Source: Chlamydomonas reinhardtii (Eukaryota; Chlorophyta; Chlorophyceae; Chlamydomonadales; Chlamydomonadaceae). Taken from it: DNA of 64,000 bases. This document shows positions 23,186-33,671 of this stretch, piece by piece. The position numbers were made by a program, and so were the translations under genes. The stretch's first letter is position 1; every line of letters begins with the position of its first letter. The DNA lies in assembly GCF_000002595.2 (NCBI RefSeq), contig NC_057015.1, positions 3,999,955 through 4,063,954 of the forward strand, read 5' to 3'. Below the pieces are notes generated by a model that searched no databases, had not been told where the DNA came from, and worked only from the letters and a program-made list of their open reading frames with translations.

Positions 23186-25556
23186 TTACGCCTTTCGGGT
23201 GGAGCGCTTGACGTTCTCCGAGTCCAGCAGCTGCTTGGCGCCCTTGATCCACTCGGTCTTGGCCTCAGGCACCACTGCAAGCCGAGAACGAGGGAAAGGG
23301 GGCGGATAGCCAGAGGTTGTTTCCACCAGCCCCATGAGAACTAAACATGTTTACGTTTGGCTTTATCATGCCGTGCCTGCCCACCACCACCACATCGCCC
23401 CCGCCCCTTGCACGCCGTCCCCCCTCCCTTGGGCTCGGGCATGTAGCCCCGATTGGAGTAACTAACACCCCCCCCCTCACACACACACACGCACACACAC
23501 GCACCCGGGCTGTCGCCCAGGAAGATCTCGAACAGCCCACGGCCCAGCGCGGCGCTGCTGATGCGCAGCTCGGGCGTGGCGGTGCCGTACTCCTGCGGCG
23601 CGGTCACAGGCGGCGTGACCAGCACCTCCAGGTCGCCGGCAACGCTCCACATCAGGATCACCTGAGGCACGGAGCGGGGGCGCGGGCGGGGGAATGGCAA
23701 CGGAGGAAAAGCATTGCAGCTCAAACTCCAATGGGAAGGGGCAGTGCGTGCGGATGTCACGTCAGCCGCGGCGTGCATGCATGTCCACCGCATGTTCCTG
23801 CACCCCGACCCGGCCGTCCCTTCCCCCAGGTCTCGGTATATACTTGCGATGTGTGGTCAACCCGCCTCTCCAGTGCTCCTGTCCGGGCCTCCGCACCTCG
23901 GTGTTGTTCACCAGGTTCTTGGAGTTGAAGTAGTCATTGAACTTGTCCAGAGACGCTGTGTCGCCTACGTGGGGTTGGTAGGTCGGGGCATAGCGTGGGT
24001 GCATAGTGGAGGGGTTGCAGAGGTGAGGAGAAGAGCGGAACACCAGGTGCCGCGGGGACAAGCTGGCCCCACTCGCATGCATGCAGACACAAAGCCGCAG
24101 CCATCGCGTGCCATCAGTGCTGCTGACAAGCTCGGGCCCCCATATGTCTGTACCGGCATCTGCTTACCTACCCCTGGACCTATGGTTGTTATGGGAACGG
24201 CAACGAAACCCTCCCCTGGGTCTCACTCCACGAGGACTTGACGTCCACTAAACCCCTTCCACCCTACGCCACCCGTCCTCCCACACGCACCTGCCAGCTG
24301 CATGCGCGGCAGCAGCGATTTGTTGATGGCCTCGGTGAACTGCTCGCCCGTCACGTCGCGAACCAGGTGCAGCTGTAGGGGAGAGCCACACAGTGGCGCG
24401 ATAGACACAATGGCAGTGGCATAGGAGTCGGGTGAGCACATATGCGGTAGGCAGCGACGCAGCGGCTACGCGGCAGGCACGGCTGTGAGCACTAGCATCC
24501 TCCAAGCTTCAGTCGTCCACCACTCTTTCCCGACGCACCGAACCTTGACCTGGCGACAACTGCGCTCACCCCCTTACTCGCGACCCACACGCAAACCCTC
24601 AGGCGGCCGCCGCTCATCACCCCTGCTGCTGCGCTCTGACCCACTCCGCTCAACCTAGCTGCCTCCGCCAGCCCTGCTGCCCCCATACCCACCTGGATGA
24701 CCTTGTTGAAGGCTCCGTCCACCAGCGCGGAGGCGTAGTCGTTGTCGGACTCAAAGAAGCCGCCGCGCTGCCGCACACCCAGCTCCTTGGCGGCGCGATC
24801 AGCCTCCACGTAGGCGGTGATGGAGTACACCTGCGGCGACCAGTGTTGTCATAGCGAGGCACTCATGCGTTTGGGGCGTATGGGAAACGGCACGAGTGGG
24901 CGCGGGTGGTGGCAGCGGAGATGAGCACAGCAGCAGGGCTCTGGGTGCGGCCGGTAGTTGGTGCGGGTGCGGATTGTGGTGCCGCGGAGTGCTCGGGAGC
25001 GTCGGGAACAAGGCGACTGGCCGTGCCTGAGAGCACCGGCGTCCGCAGCTGTCATGGTAGCCGCACCTTGACGTTCACAAACAGGATGTTCTTGCTGCGG
25101 GTGGCGGCGCCAAGGCAGCGGTAGGCCTCCCCCTGCCTACAGCGGGTCATGGCCAGGAAGGGTACGTTGAAGTTATTGTGGCTGCCTCAGCTTGAGCAGC
25201 ATGGGCTTGATGGACTGTGGCACTGTCGCTTAGCAAGCTCAGTACATGCGACCATACGGTCTACCCAACCCATGCGCACGTCCAGAGCTCCTGACCCACG
25301 TTGTGCGCATGTGGCGAGAACGTGCTCCATGACCAGTGACCGAAACCCACGCTGCCACACCCGAACGCGCGCCGATACCGGACACCATCGTTCATCCTGC
25401 ATTGGTGCTACACCCACCAGAACTTCTGCGCCAGTAGGTACTCCACACCCGACTGTGCGTCTTTCACGGTCAGCGACGCGCGCACAGGCTGGCAGGCGCC
25501 GCGGCTGACGGCGGCGGGGCGACTGCGCAGGGCCGCCGGCTGCGTCGTGCAGGGCG
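23186..25556 (-). CDS. Chalcone isomerase-like protein, probably plastid (5' end unresolved)
   Basis: Seven coding exons in minus order: about 25556-25418, 25136-25067, 24830-24693, 24372-24291, 23964-23897, 23661-23505 and 23274-23186; phases match from 25418 on. The protein follows the chalcone-isomerase fold order: SKNILFVNVKVYSITAYVEA, FNKVIQLHLVRDVTGEQF, then AINKSLLPRMQLAG, VILMWSVAGDLEV and LFEIFLGDSPVVPEAK near the end. The first visible exon is Arg/Ala/Ser-rich (RSRPAAVSRGACQPVRASLT), like the end of a chloroplast transit peptide. The initiating Met must be in an exon further right (25557 to about 26700) that I could not fix. Algal members are generally the non-catalytic or fatty-acid-binding type; I do not infer flavonoid synthesis. 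Confidence 0.75.
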
Positions 25557-26739
25557 GGCAGGGTATTAGTGGGTCAGCTGGTGGGGCCGTTTTACCACAT
25601 GACGTACAGCGAGTGCTTTACGTGACCCGCCGTACCCACGGAAAAGAGCCGCCCCCATCGTCCTTGCTGCGTATGCAGTCGGCTTCGAGTGCGGCTGCTG
25701 TGCTGGCCAGTCGCTCCATACGTTCGCTCAGCGGGTGGGTACAGTGGCACTGCTCTCTCAGCTCTCGAAAGGTAAACGCGCGCTTTGCTACCGTTCGCAA
25801 GGTTTGGTTGGCCAAAAGTTGTCTTGCAGATTGGTCATAAGGAGGCAGTGAGGGGGGCCCCTCAACCGTGCATGATGGACCCGCCTGGCCCTTGGCAGGA
25901 TCTGACAGCTGCAGGGTCACTAAAATGTATGTGGCGCATATTGCAACTGGTTTCCTTTCCAAGGACTTATGCCGTCGCAACGTCGCATTTTGTTGTGAAG
26001 TGGATTATGGCCACCCGGGGTCGACGAGGCTGACTCTTATGTCCCGCAGGCGCATTGGCCGCTGCTGTCGGCACGCAAACACGACCAGACACGGCCAAGC
26101 TCGCTGGCTCTACCATTCCCCCGCACGCATGCTGCAAGCGCAGACCCGCATACAGGCCAAAGCTGATAACAGCGAGAGTGGTGCAGGCTGAAGGTGCTGT
26201 GGCAAAATGCCGGCGGCGTAATGTGTACGGCGTGCGGGCGTTACAGAGCCCAGCCAGCCCAACTCAGACTCACCGGGCAGCGAGCCGCCCCGAACGTCTG
26301 GCGACCCGCACGCTGAGCCAGAGACCTACACACATGACACCAAGAAGGGAAAGCGGCAGGAAGGCACGGAAATGAGCCGGAGCGGCGCGAGATGCCTCGC
26401 GGATGTTGCGTTGTGACGTCGGATGCCCGGCTTTCTGGCGCAGCCAGGGTGCTGACTAGTGCTCTTGTAACCTAGATCAGTCACTACGTCACTCACTTCT
26501 GCATTTTGTGCGCTTTGGCGATTAGAAGACAAACTGGCGCCGGGGCGTTCGATGCGACGCGGCCGTGAAGTAAACGTATACAATGCGATAAATAAAGTAG
26601 GAATGTCGGCGTGGTGCGGGCGTTGGTGTCGCGGGTCGAGCCATCGTCACGCATGGAAGGTCCGATTGATAAGCTTGCCGTCCCCACTCAACTCGCCTCC
26701 TTACGTGCAGGGTAGTCTTACTCTCATAACCTGGCAACC
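25557..26739. other. Shared upstream region, chalcone-isomerase-like gene / APS reductase
   Basis: This should contain the missing first exon(s) and promoter of the minus-strand gene and the promoter of APS reductase. An ATG on the minus strand near 25722 with a GTACGG donor in phase 0 is one candidate first exon, but its acidic sequence is not transit-peptide-like. Nothing else is recognisable. Confidence 0.35.
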
Positions 26740-29700
26740 ATGATGCTCACTCAGGTGCGACAGCAGCAAAATTCGCTCAGGCAAAACAAGCTTATCGTGC
26801 AAAATGCACTCGCCGCGGGCTTGCTGAACAACGCGCTTGTCCCGACACTTGCAGGGTCGTGCTTTCGCTGCTCAGCGGCCTGCTGTGCAGCAGCGCCGTA
26901 TGGCGGTCCGCGCCAACGTTGCGCGGGTTCCCCAGGTAAGCGCATGCAGCCGTCAACGTGATGGGTCGAGGCTTTCCCAGGGTCGTCTCCAGCACTGACC
27001 GCTGAGTACATTTTATTGCAGGTTAACGCTGCTGCTGTTGAGGCCAAGCCCGACTGGGCGGGCCTTGCTGCGGAGATGGACAACAAGTCTCCCCTCGAGA
27101 TTATGGACCACGTGAGTTGGGCTGCAGGCCAAAAGGGCCGTCTGACTTCACTGTGAACTTTCCACTAGGTTTGTCAAGAGGGTTGGCTCTCGGAGGGCGG
27201 CTGCGGCCCCAGGGCGTGCTGGCCGTGGCCTGCCGGCACAACACCCGCCGACACGCACGCCTGGCACGACGTTCATGTTCGCAGGCCCTGAAGACCTTCG
27301 GCAATGATGTCGCCATCGCCTTCTCGGGTGCTGAGGACGTGGCTCTGATTGAGTACGCCCACCTGACTGGCCGCCCCTACCGTGTATTCAGGTGCGTGTG
27401 CGTGTTCGCAGCAGGTATCCCGCGCTACCCCCCACAGCCGTGCCACTCACGGCCCTGCAGCCGCAGAAGCTCCAGCCTCACGGAAACGCGACCCTCTCGG
27501 CTACCCTGTGCCCCGAGTCGCCGCCCCCCGACCCACATGCCGCTTTGCACCCCCAACCCACATTGCAGCCTGGACACCGGCCGCCTGAACGCGGAGACCT
27601 ACCAGCTGTTTGACGCCGTGGAGAAGCACTACAAGATCCGCATCGAGTACACCTTCCCCGAGGCACAGGAGGTGATGGACCTGGTCCGTGCCAAGGGCCT
27701 GTACTCCTTCTACGAGGACGGCCACACCGAGTGCTGCCGCATCCGCAAGGTGTGGTGGCGACCGCGCGGGGCAGGCGGGGCGGGGCCAGGTGGGGGGTGT
27801 AGCAGCAGTCGTTTGGGCGCTGGCGCGAGTGCGTGGGCAGTGCCAAGGCGGCGTGATGCGGTTGTGCTGCTGCCATCTGCTTCTTCCATGTACCGTATGT
27901 GAAGACGGCTCTGCTGGTGCGTGTCCGCGCTTGCAGGTCAAGCCCCTGCGCAAGCAGCTGAAGGTGTACAAGGCCTGGATCACTGGCCAGCGCAAGGACC
28001 AGTCGCCCGGCACCCGCACTGAGGTGCCCGTCGTCCAGGTGCGGACATGGAACTGGGTCTGGAACGCGTATGTTTGTGCAGGGTAGCACGCGAGCGACGG
28101 GGTGTCTGTTAGTCGGGGCCTCTGGGCGATTCGGGAATACCATCTGATGTCGAGGCATTGTGTCGACCGTTCGGTTGGTCGAATGGTCCTTCCGCGCAAG
28201 TAAAATCGAATGTAGTGCCTATCACGACAACAGGACTATTGCCGAGTAAGGTGGGAGGGAGCACGGCGCGACACAAACGATTCTGTGGGCGGGACCTGGG
28301 ACTGACACGTGCCACACATGCACACACGCCGTGCCCTGCAGGTGGACCCCGTGTTCGAGGGTGTGACTGGCGGCCCCGGCTCCCTGATCAAGTACAACCC
28401 CCTGTCCAACATGACCTCGGCGGAGGTGTGGAACTTCCTGCGCGTCATGGTGAGCAGGGCAGGCAATGCGGGTCGAGCCAGACGCAAGGGCGGGCGGCAG
28501 ATGGCGCACGTACCGTAGGCAGCAGTCAGGCAATGGCCTTCGTGGGTACATGCTGTTGTTAAGCAGCGCTTGCGCGTTGGTGAGCGCATTCCCACACGTA
28601 GGACCCGAACCCCAGCAGACCGGTGTCACGCAACGCACATGCACCAGCTGATGTTCACCCCGCCGCAGCGATTCAGTGCTGCGCTGGGTCTTATTTTGGC
28701 TGTGATTACAGAACCCCCTAGGCATGGGCGCGGCCTTATGTGGCCGCAGCTCTGTTCCGGGGGTGCAACATTCCTTCATTGCATCCATGCGCATACAGCC
28801 TTAGCAAGTTTGGCATACTGCAGCATCGGCTGACACTCACCACGGCGCAGTCACTAGAGTGCTGCGCTGCGGTCTTTCTTCAGCTGATAGCATCGAGCTT
28901 CTTTAAAGGCAGGGCCGCGGCCAGCGTGGGTGGCCGCAGCACCGTTCCAATAGCGCAACAGCCTACTCAGCCTGGATGCCAACCGTAGTAACGGCTGACA
29001 CTCCCCATGGCGCGGCGATGCAGTGCCGTGCTGCGGCCTTGTGAAAGCTGAAATCGCCGAGCCTCTTTAAGGCAGGAGCACGGTCGACCTGTGACCGCAG
29101 CGCCGTTCCAGGGGCGCGACATATCCTATTACCTCGTAACATCCCCTCCTGCATGTGACACAAGCTTCACAGCACCCCGTATGCTTTTCTGACCACGTGC
29201 CGCCCCCAACCTGCTGTGTCCCCCTGCAGAACGTGCCCACCAACAAGCTGCACAACTGCGGCTACATCTCCATTGGCTGCGAGCCCTGCACCCGCCCGGT
29301 GCTGCCCAACCAAGCCGAGCGCGAGGGCCGCTGGTGGTGGGAGGACGCCGCCGCCAAGGAGTGCGGCCTGCACAGCGGCAACATCAAGAAGGCCGACGGC
29401 ACCACCGAGGAGCGCAAGGCGGAGCGCGACCTGTGGCCCGCGGGTGAGGCTGGGCAGGAGGAGCCAGGGGCAGCGTACATCGCCAGGGCAGAATGGAACG
29501 CCACCATCGCCAGGGTGCAACGGGAGGTCAAGGGTGGAGAAGATCTAGGGGATGAAACGGCAGTCTGTGGGATGCAAAGTGACGACGTGGTTGAGAATGG
29601 CTGTTGTGCTTTCGGCCGAGCATTCTTTGTTTCTGAGCATGTCCTCACCTGCGTCATACTCCCCGCGCCTCTGCACCTGTAGGCAGCGCCGTGGCGACCC

Positions 29701-30348
29701 TGAGCAAGGACGAGGTCCGCGCCCTGGCCGCCGGCGAGCGCTCGCAGGGCACCCTGGCCGTGCTGTACGCCCCCTGGTGCCCCTTCTGCCAGGTGCGGCC
29801 GGGGCATTACTACAGGTTTCACAGCTTGCGGACAAGCTTGCGTTGCGACTGACGGTGCATCGGGACACGGTGCAGTACGGCACCGGGAGTCGCATCATGC
29901 GTGTCTTCCGCTTTGTTTAATGTGGCACTTGTCTTTGCCTGCGCACACACAGGCCATGGAGGCCAACTTCGAGGAGCTGGCCAAGCACATGACCGGCCAC
30001 AAGGTGCGCGTGGCCAAGTACCAGGCCGACATCGACCGCGAGTTCTGCAACGAGAACCTACAGCTCAAGACCTTCCCCACCATCGTCTACCTGCCGCCCA
30101 ACAGCAAGCAGGTGCGTCACGGTTACAAGGAAATGTTTGGGAGGGGGGTCCGGGGCTGAGCTGAGCCAAGAGGGGCCCTGCGTGAAATCCACGTTAAATC
30201 ACGAAGAGCTTGGAGTTGGGCGCGCTACGGCATGCCGCTAATGGTGTCGCTGGCATTCCCTTTGCCGGCGCAGGTGATCAAGTACCCCAGCGAGCGCCGC
30301 GACGTGGATACCCTGTCCATGTGGGTCAAGACCGTGGCTGGCCAGTAA
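26740..30348 (+). CDS. MET16: Adenylyl-sulfate (APS) reductase, plastid, with C-terminal thioredoxin domain
   Basis: Plant-type APS reductase reduces adenylyl sulfate to sulfite in plastid sulfate assimilation. Exons: 26740-26754, 26855-26935, 27022-27111, 27285-27391, 27569-27749, 27937-28038, 28342-28449, 29230-29443, 29683-29792, 29953-30111 and 30274-30348; 1242 nt, 413 aa. Residues 1-32 look like a transit peptide ([19 protein letters not shown]). The reductase domain has [10 protein letters not shown] (nucleotide loop) and [17 protein letters not shown] and GCEPCTR carry the Cys pairs that bind the [4Fe-4S] cluster in this family, and KECGLH holds the catalytic Cys (about 272). The thioredoxin-like domain follows, with the YAPWCPFCQ active site (about 330-334), letting the enzyme use glutathione. 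Exon 1 is only 15 bp. Intron 7 (780 bp) holds a degenerate tandem repeat. Confidence 0.95.
28727..29130 (+). repeat. Degenerate tandem repeat in APS reductase intron 7
   Basis: Three diverged starts of one unit lie at about 28740, 28931 and 29092. Each contains a GGCCGCAGC or GACCGCAGC block followed by a GTTCC-GCGC(G)AC-type block. Between them recur CGGCTGACACTC and CTTTAAGGCAG-type words. The period is about 160-190 bp. Nothing similar is seen elsewhere in the window. Confidence 0.65.
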
Positions 30349-30720
30349 GCGTCTCTTTGCGTGGAGAGGCATGCATCAGGCCAGGCGCTGGTGATGGAGG
30401 TTGCCAGGGAGCGGCTGGATGTGTTGTGTGAAGCGGCGGGTTGGAGTGACAGTGGCAGGAGTGGAGCCGTCGTGGGATGTCGGCATGGAGGGTTGGCAAA
30501 ATAGCGCTGGTAGAATAATTTCTCAGCTGCGATTCGGGACTCGAAACAGTTATTCGGCTGGTCTATCGTGTGTGCGCCGACGTGAGCGCAGGGGCCAGGT
30601 TGAATGCAGTGTGGCTTGGTTGTGTTCTACTACATGCTGTGTGAGTGATGCTGCGAGCGAGTGGATGAGCGACAGAGGGCAGAGTGATTCGTGTGCAGCT
30701 CTTGTGCTAAAGGTAGGCTC

Positions 30721-30725
30721 TGTAA
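30721..30725 (+). terminator. TGTAA poly(A) signal, APS reductase
   Basis: First TGTAA after the stop codon, 373 nt downstream; a second one follows at 30784-30788. Confidence 0.45.
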
Positions 30726-30934
30726 GTGGTGGGACATCCACTACAGGGACCGGTTGCATACCGAGGGCGGATCCAAGTAATAATGTAACGCCCAAAGATC
30801 TCGGTCTGGAGTGTGCTGCTTCTCGTGGAGGGCACTGTATCACCGCGTGCGTGGAGGACGGCACGCCATGGCCAGCTGCGCTGAGCAGGCCGCCCAAGCG
30901 GCGCGGCTGGATTAGCGGCAGTGGCGTTCGGATT

Positions 30935-31245
30935 AGCGATGGCAGGCGATTGGGTGCGTGTGTGCTGCAGCGTGTGCGCTGCAGAGTCTGGAGGACAGGT
31001 TGAGCCTGTCCTCCCCAGCCGTCCAGCCTAGGTCCGCGAATACCGCGATGTGAGAAGCTAGATGGGTTGATCGTGTCTTAGCCCTGTCACTAGCCCTCTT
31101 ACACTTTCCTGAGTGGTCGTCTGTCCTAGGCGCAAACTCAACACATTGCTTCGGCGTGTGGCGGAGGGTTAAGGACGCCGCGTTGGCGAGAGCCACGGAC
31201 GGCCCTAATACACCATGTGGCATGTCGCACCCGTTGCGGGCACTG
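30935..31245 (+). repeat. Dispersed repeat family A, copy 1
   Basis: Homologous to 34928-35195 and, for its right third, to 44725-44839. Shared blocks include GAGTGGTCGTCTGTCCTAGG, CTCAACACATTG, GACGCCGCGTTGGCGAGA and GGCCCTAATACA. A hairpin (GGAGGACAGG...CCTGTCCTCC) sits near the left end, at about 30990-31014. Family unknown. Confidence 0.8.
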
Positions 31246-31688
31246 AAACGCAGATGATTTTGGCCACGATGCAAAGACCAACCTGTGCGCAATTGAGCCC
31301 GGCCGCGGTGACCCAAGCACACTTTGGATGCGTAAGGAGAATGGACAATCCCCTTTACATGCAGTCTGACCCAACGCAATCCTCACCAACAGCCTCGGCC
31401 TTATAGCCAGCCAACCCTAAACAGCCGTTGATAAGGCCCCGGACAGCACATGCACTACCATCCACCCAGTTACAGGGCATGTCCGAGTGCGGTCCACGTG
31501 GTGCAGACCGTTTTCTTTCGAGCCGCCGACATTCTACATCTGTGCCTATGCCGCATCGCTGCTCATATGCCTGCATTCCGCGGCACCGACTTGGCTATGC
31601 ACGCCTAACTCCCCTGACCTTGCCATGCCCTGTATTACGGCTCTTAGGTTCAGCCTGGGCACGCCGCCACTGAACCGCCGCCACACAC

Positions 31689-32942
31689 CTAGCGCGGGTC
31701 GTGGCTGGTGGTGGTGTTGCGCGTGTGCTCCAGGTTGGCCCGGTGCGCCGGCGACTCTGACACGTCGCGGCCGGCGTTGCGCTGGGTGGCGGGCATGCCG
31801 TCCTCGCCCGCGTGGTGCAGCTGCTGGACCACCTGTGGCGGCGGGGGTTACAAGGAGCAAACCCAGAATGGAAGTCAGAGTGATGGCGGGGACGAGAGCG
31901 AGAAGGGAAAGTGCGGGCGGCGCCGCACGAGAAGGCATGGCTGTACACATGAAATGGGCACACGGGCATAGGCGGCAGCCTCCCCGCGCCGCTAGCCCCC
32001 GTCCTGCCTGACTTCCCGCACAGAAACCAGCATGCATGGAAGGGATACGCCATACGCCGAAACCTCTGTGTTGGCAAAGTCACTATGCAACCAGCCACGC
32101 TACGCTCCTACGCAGTCACTGGCCCCGCCTTCCCCTGGCGCCCCAACATCCCATCCCGGCGGCCCAGCCCATCCATAATGCCACCGTCTCAGCAGCCACT
32201 CACGTGGATAGTGTGCTGCTGCAGTGCCTCCAGCTTCTCTGGCACCTTGGTCGTGTCCACGTCCACACACTGCTCCGCCTTGACCACCGCCTCGCTCACG
32301 GACGCCAGGGTCTCGTGCCAGCCCTCCGCCGTCGGCACGAAGGCCGGCGTCTCGCCCTTGAGCGCCTGTGGGGCAGAGGTTGCGGAAAAGGGGCGACGGC
32401 AGGAGGTGTGTGCAAGAGATGTGTCAGCAGGCGACGCGCGGGGGCTGGCCGACTGCATTAGGTGCTTCCCGCGGCTTCGGCTTCAGGCGGATCGGCACCC
32501 TCTTGCGTGCATGCTGCCGCGTGTTCAACATCAGCTGGCATGCGCCCAATACATGTCGCCCGCTTCGCGAAGGATTGTGTGTGTGTGGGGGGGGGCGTTG
32601 CACCCAGTCACCCGCGCGTGCCTGCCTCCCCTATTTGTTGGGCTTGGGCATTTCAGCCCCCCCCCTCCCTCGCAAGGGCCCCTGCCCACTTTGGACACAC
32701 CCGCCCCCCTCGACCGCGTAGCTCCCCACCTTTTCCTTGTGGTACGCGAGCGACGCTGGGTCGTTGTCGCTCATGTGGCTGCCGGTCTGGCTGCAGGCGC
32801 CGGCGTGAACACTGCGGTGGGGCGGCCGCAGCAGCATCTTGCGGAGGCCTTGACAAGCGGACGCGAGCGCAGCTGGCTGCGATGTCGCAGAGAAGCCGCC
32901 AAGCGCGGCCCTGACGCAGCGGTGCACTGACGCGGAAATCAT
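31689..32942 (-). CDS. Small probably organelle-targeted protein of unknown function
   Basis: Three exons in minus order: 32942-32730, 32365-32204 and 31832-31689; 519 nt, 172 aa, phases 0/0. The N-terminal half is rich in Arg, Ala and Ser with almost no acidic residues (MISASVHRCVRAALGGFSAT), like a mitochondrial or plastid presequence. The mature part is hydrophilic: AYHKEKALKGETPAFVPT, GWHETLASVSEAVVKAE, then LEALQQHTIHVVQQLHH and a polar tail ending in HDPR. The GW(H/N)E-LAS-SEA-VKA pattern reminds me of small uncharacterised plant proteins, but I cannot name the family and assign no function. Confidence 0.65.
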
Positions 32943-33671
32943 CGGTGTGAGAACGCGGAGTCGACACAGGTTTGCGGGTTCAAGGATAGCAAGTGTGTTT
33001 TGCGTGGCGAGCCCCAGATAGTATTTGCCAATTGAGTTTGGACAAATGGGGCATATGAGAAGCGCCGGAACCCTCCGCGAGGGATTGGGCCGCCCCCTGA
33101 GTCACCTTGGCAACCTTGTGGCTTGACGCTGCGGCAATGGACTGCGAAGGCAAGCTCATGTTTCTGTGCAAGCTTGCTGAAAATGAGGGCAGTGCGGAGG
33201 CGTCTGCAGCAGGAGGCAGTTGACCAGCCTCGGCTGCCGCACAGGCCCTCGGGTCACCGCCTCGGCGCACTCCGATTTCCCCGCACGCCGGTTTGCATGC
33301 ACATGGAAGTGACTCGCCGCACGTTACAGATGCATTGGACCCAACAGAAACCCAGGCCCGCACAGCTCCTGAGGGGCACCCTCGCACGACCACCACCCAC
33401 GCCCTGACCATGACCTGCGTCGCCACTGCCTTCCACGCCCCACAACTCTTTTTTTTTGGGGGGGGGTGCCTAGCCACCGCATCCTGGCGGACTCCGACAG
33501 TCCGACTGGCCACCAAGTACAGTGCCGCAACCACGGCCCTCCGTGTACCGTAGCTGCCTTCCACCTTGCCTGAATGTATGCAGACGCCTCACCACAGGGC
33601 CTGAATGCGCCGCCACCTCACATCACCCAAGTGCACACCCAGCTGCGCCCCGCGGGCGCCTCCATGCTGCC
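32943..33671. other. Intergenic: upstream of the 172-aa gene, downstream of the Aven-like gene
   Basis: TTACA at 33325 is a plausible poly(A) signal for the minus-strand gene ending at 33672. Poly-T/poly-G runs occur at about 33450-33467. No gene is supported. Confidence 0.45.

Larger units (their letters stand above)
30349..31688. other. Intergenic between convergent gene ends, with a dispersed repeat
   Basis: The left part should be the APS reductase 3' UTR (first TGTAA at 30721, another at 30784). Dispersed repeat family A copy 1 occupies 30935-31245. TTACA words near 31349 and 31467 could end the minus-strand gene at 31689. No further gene is supported. Confidence 0.5.
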
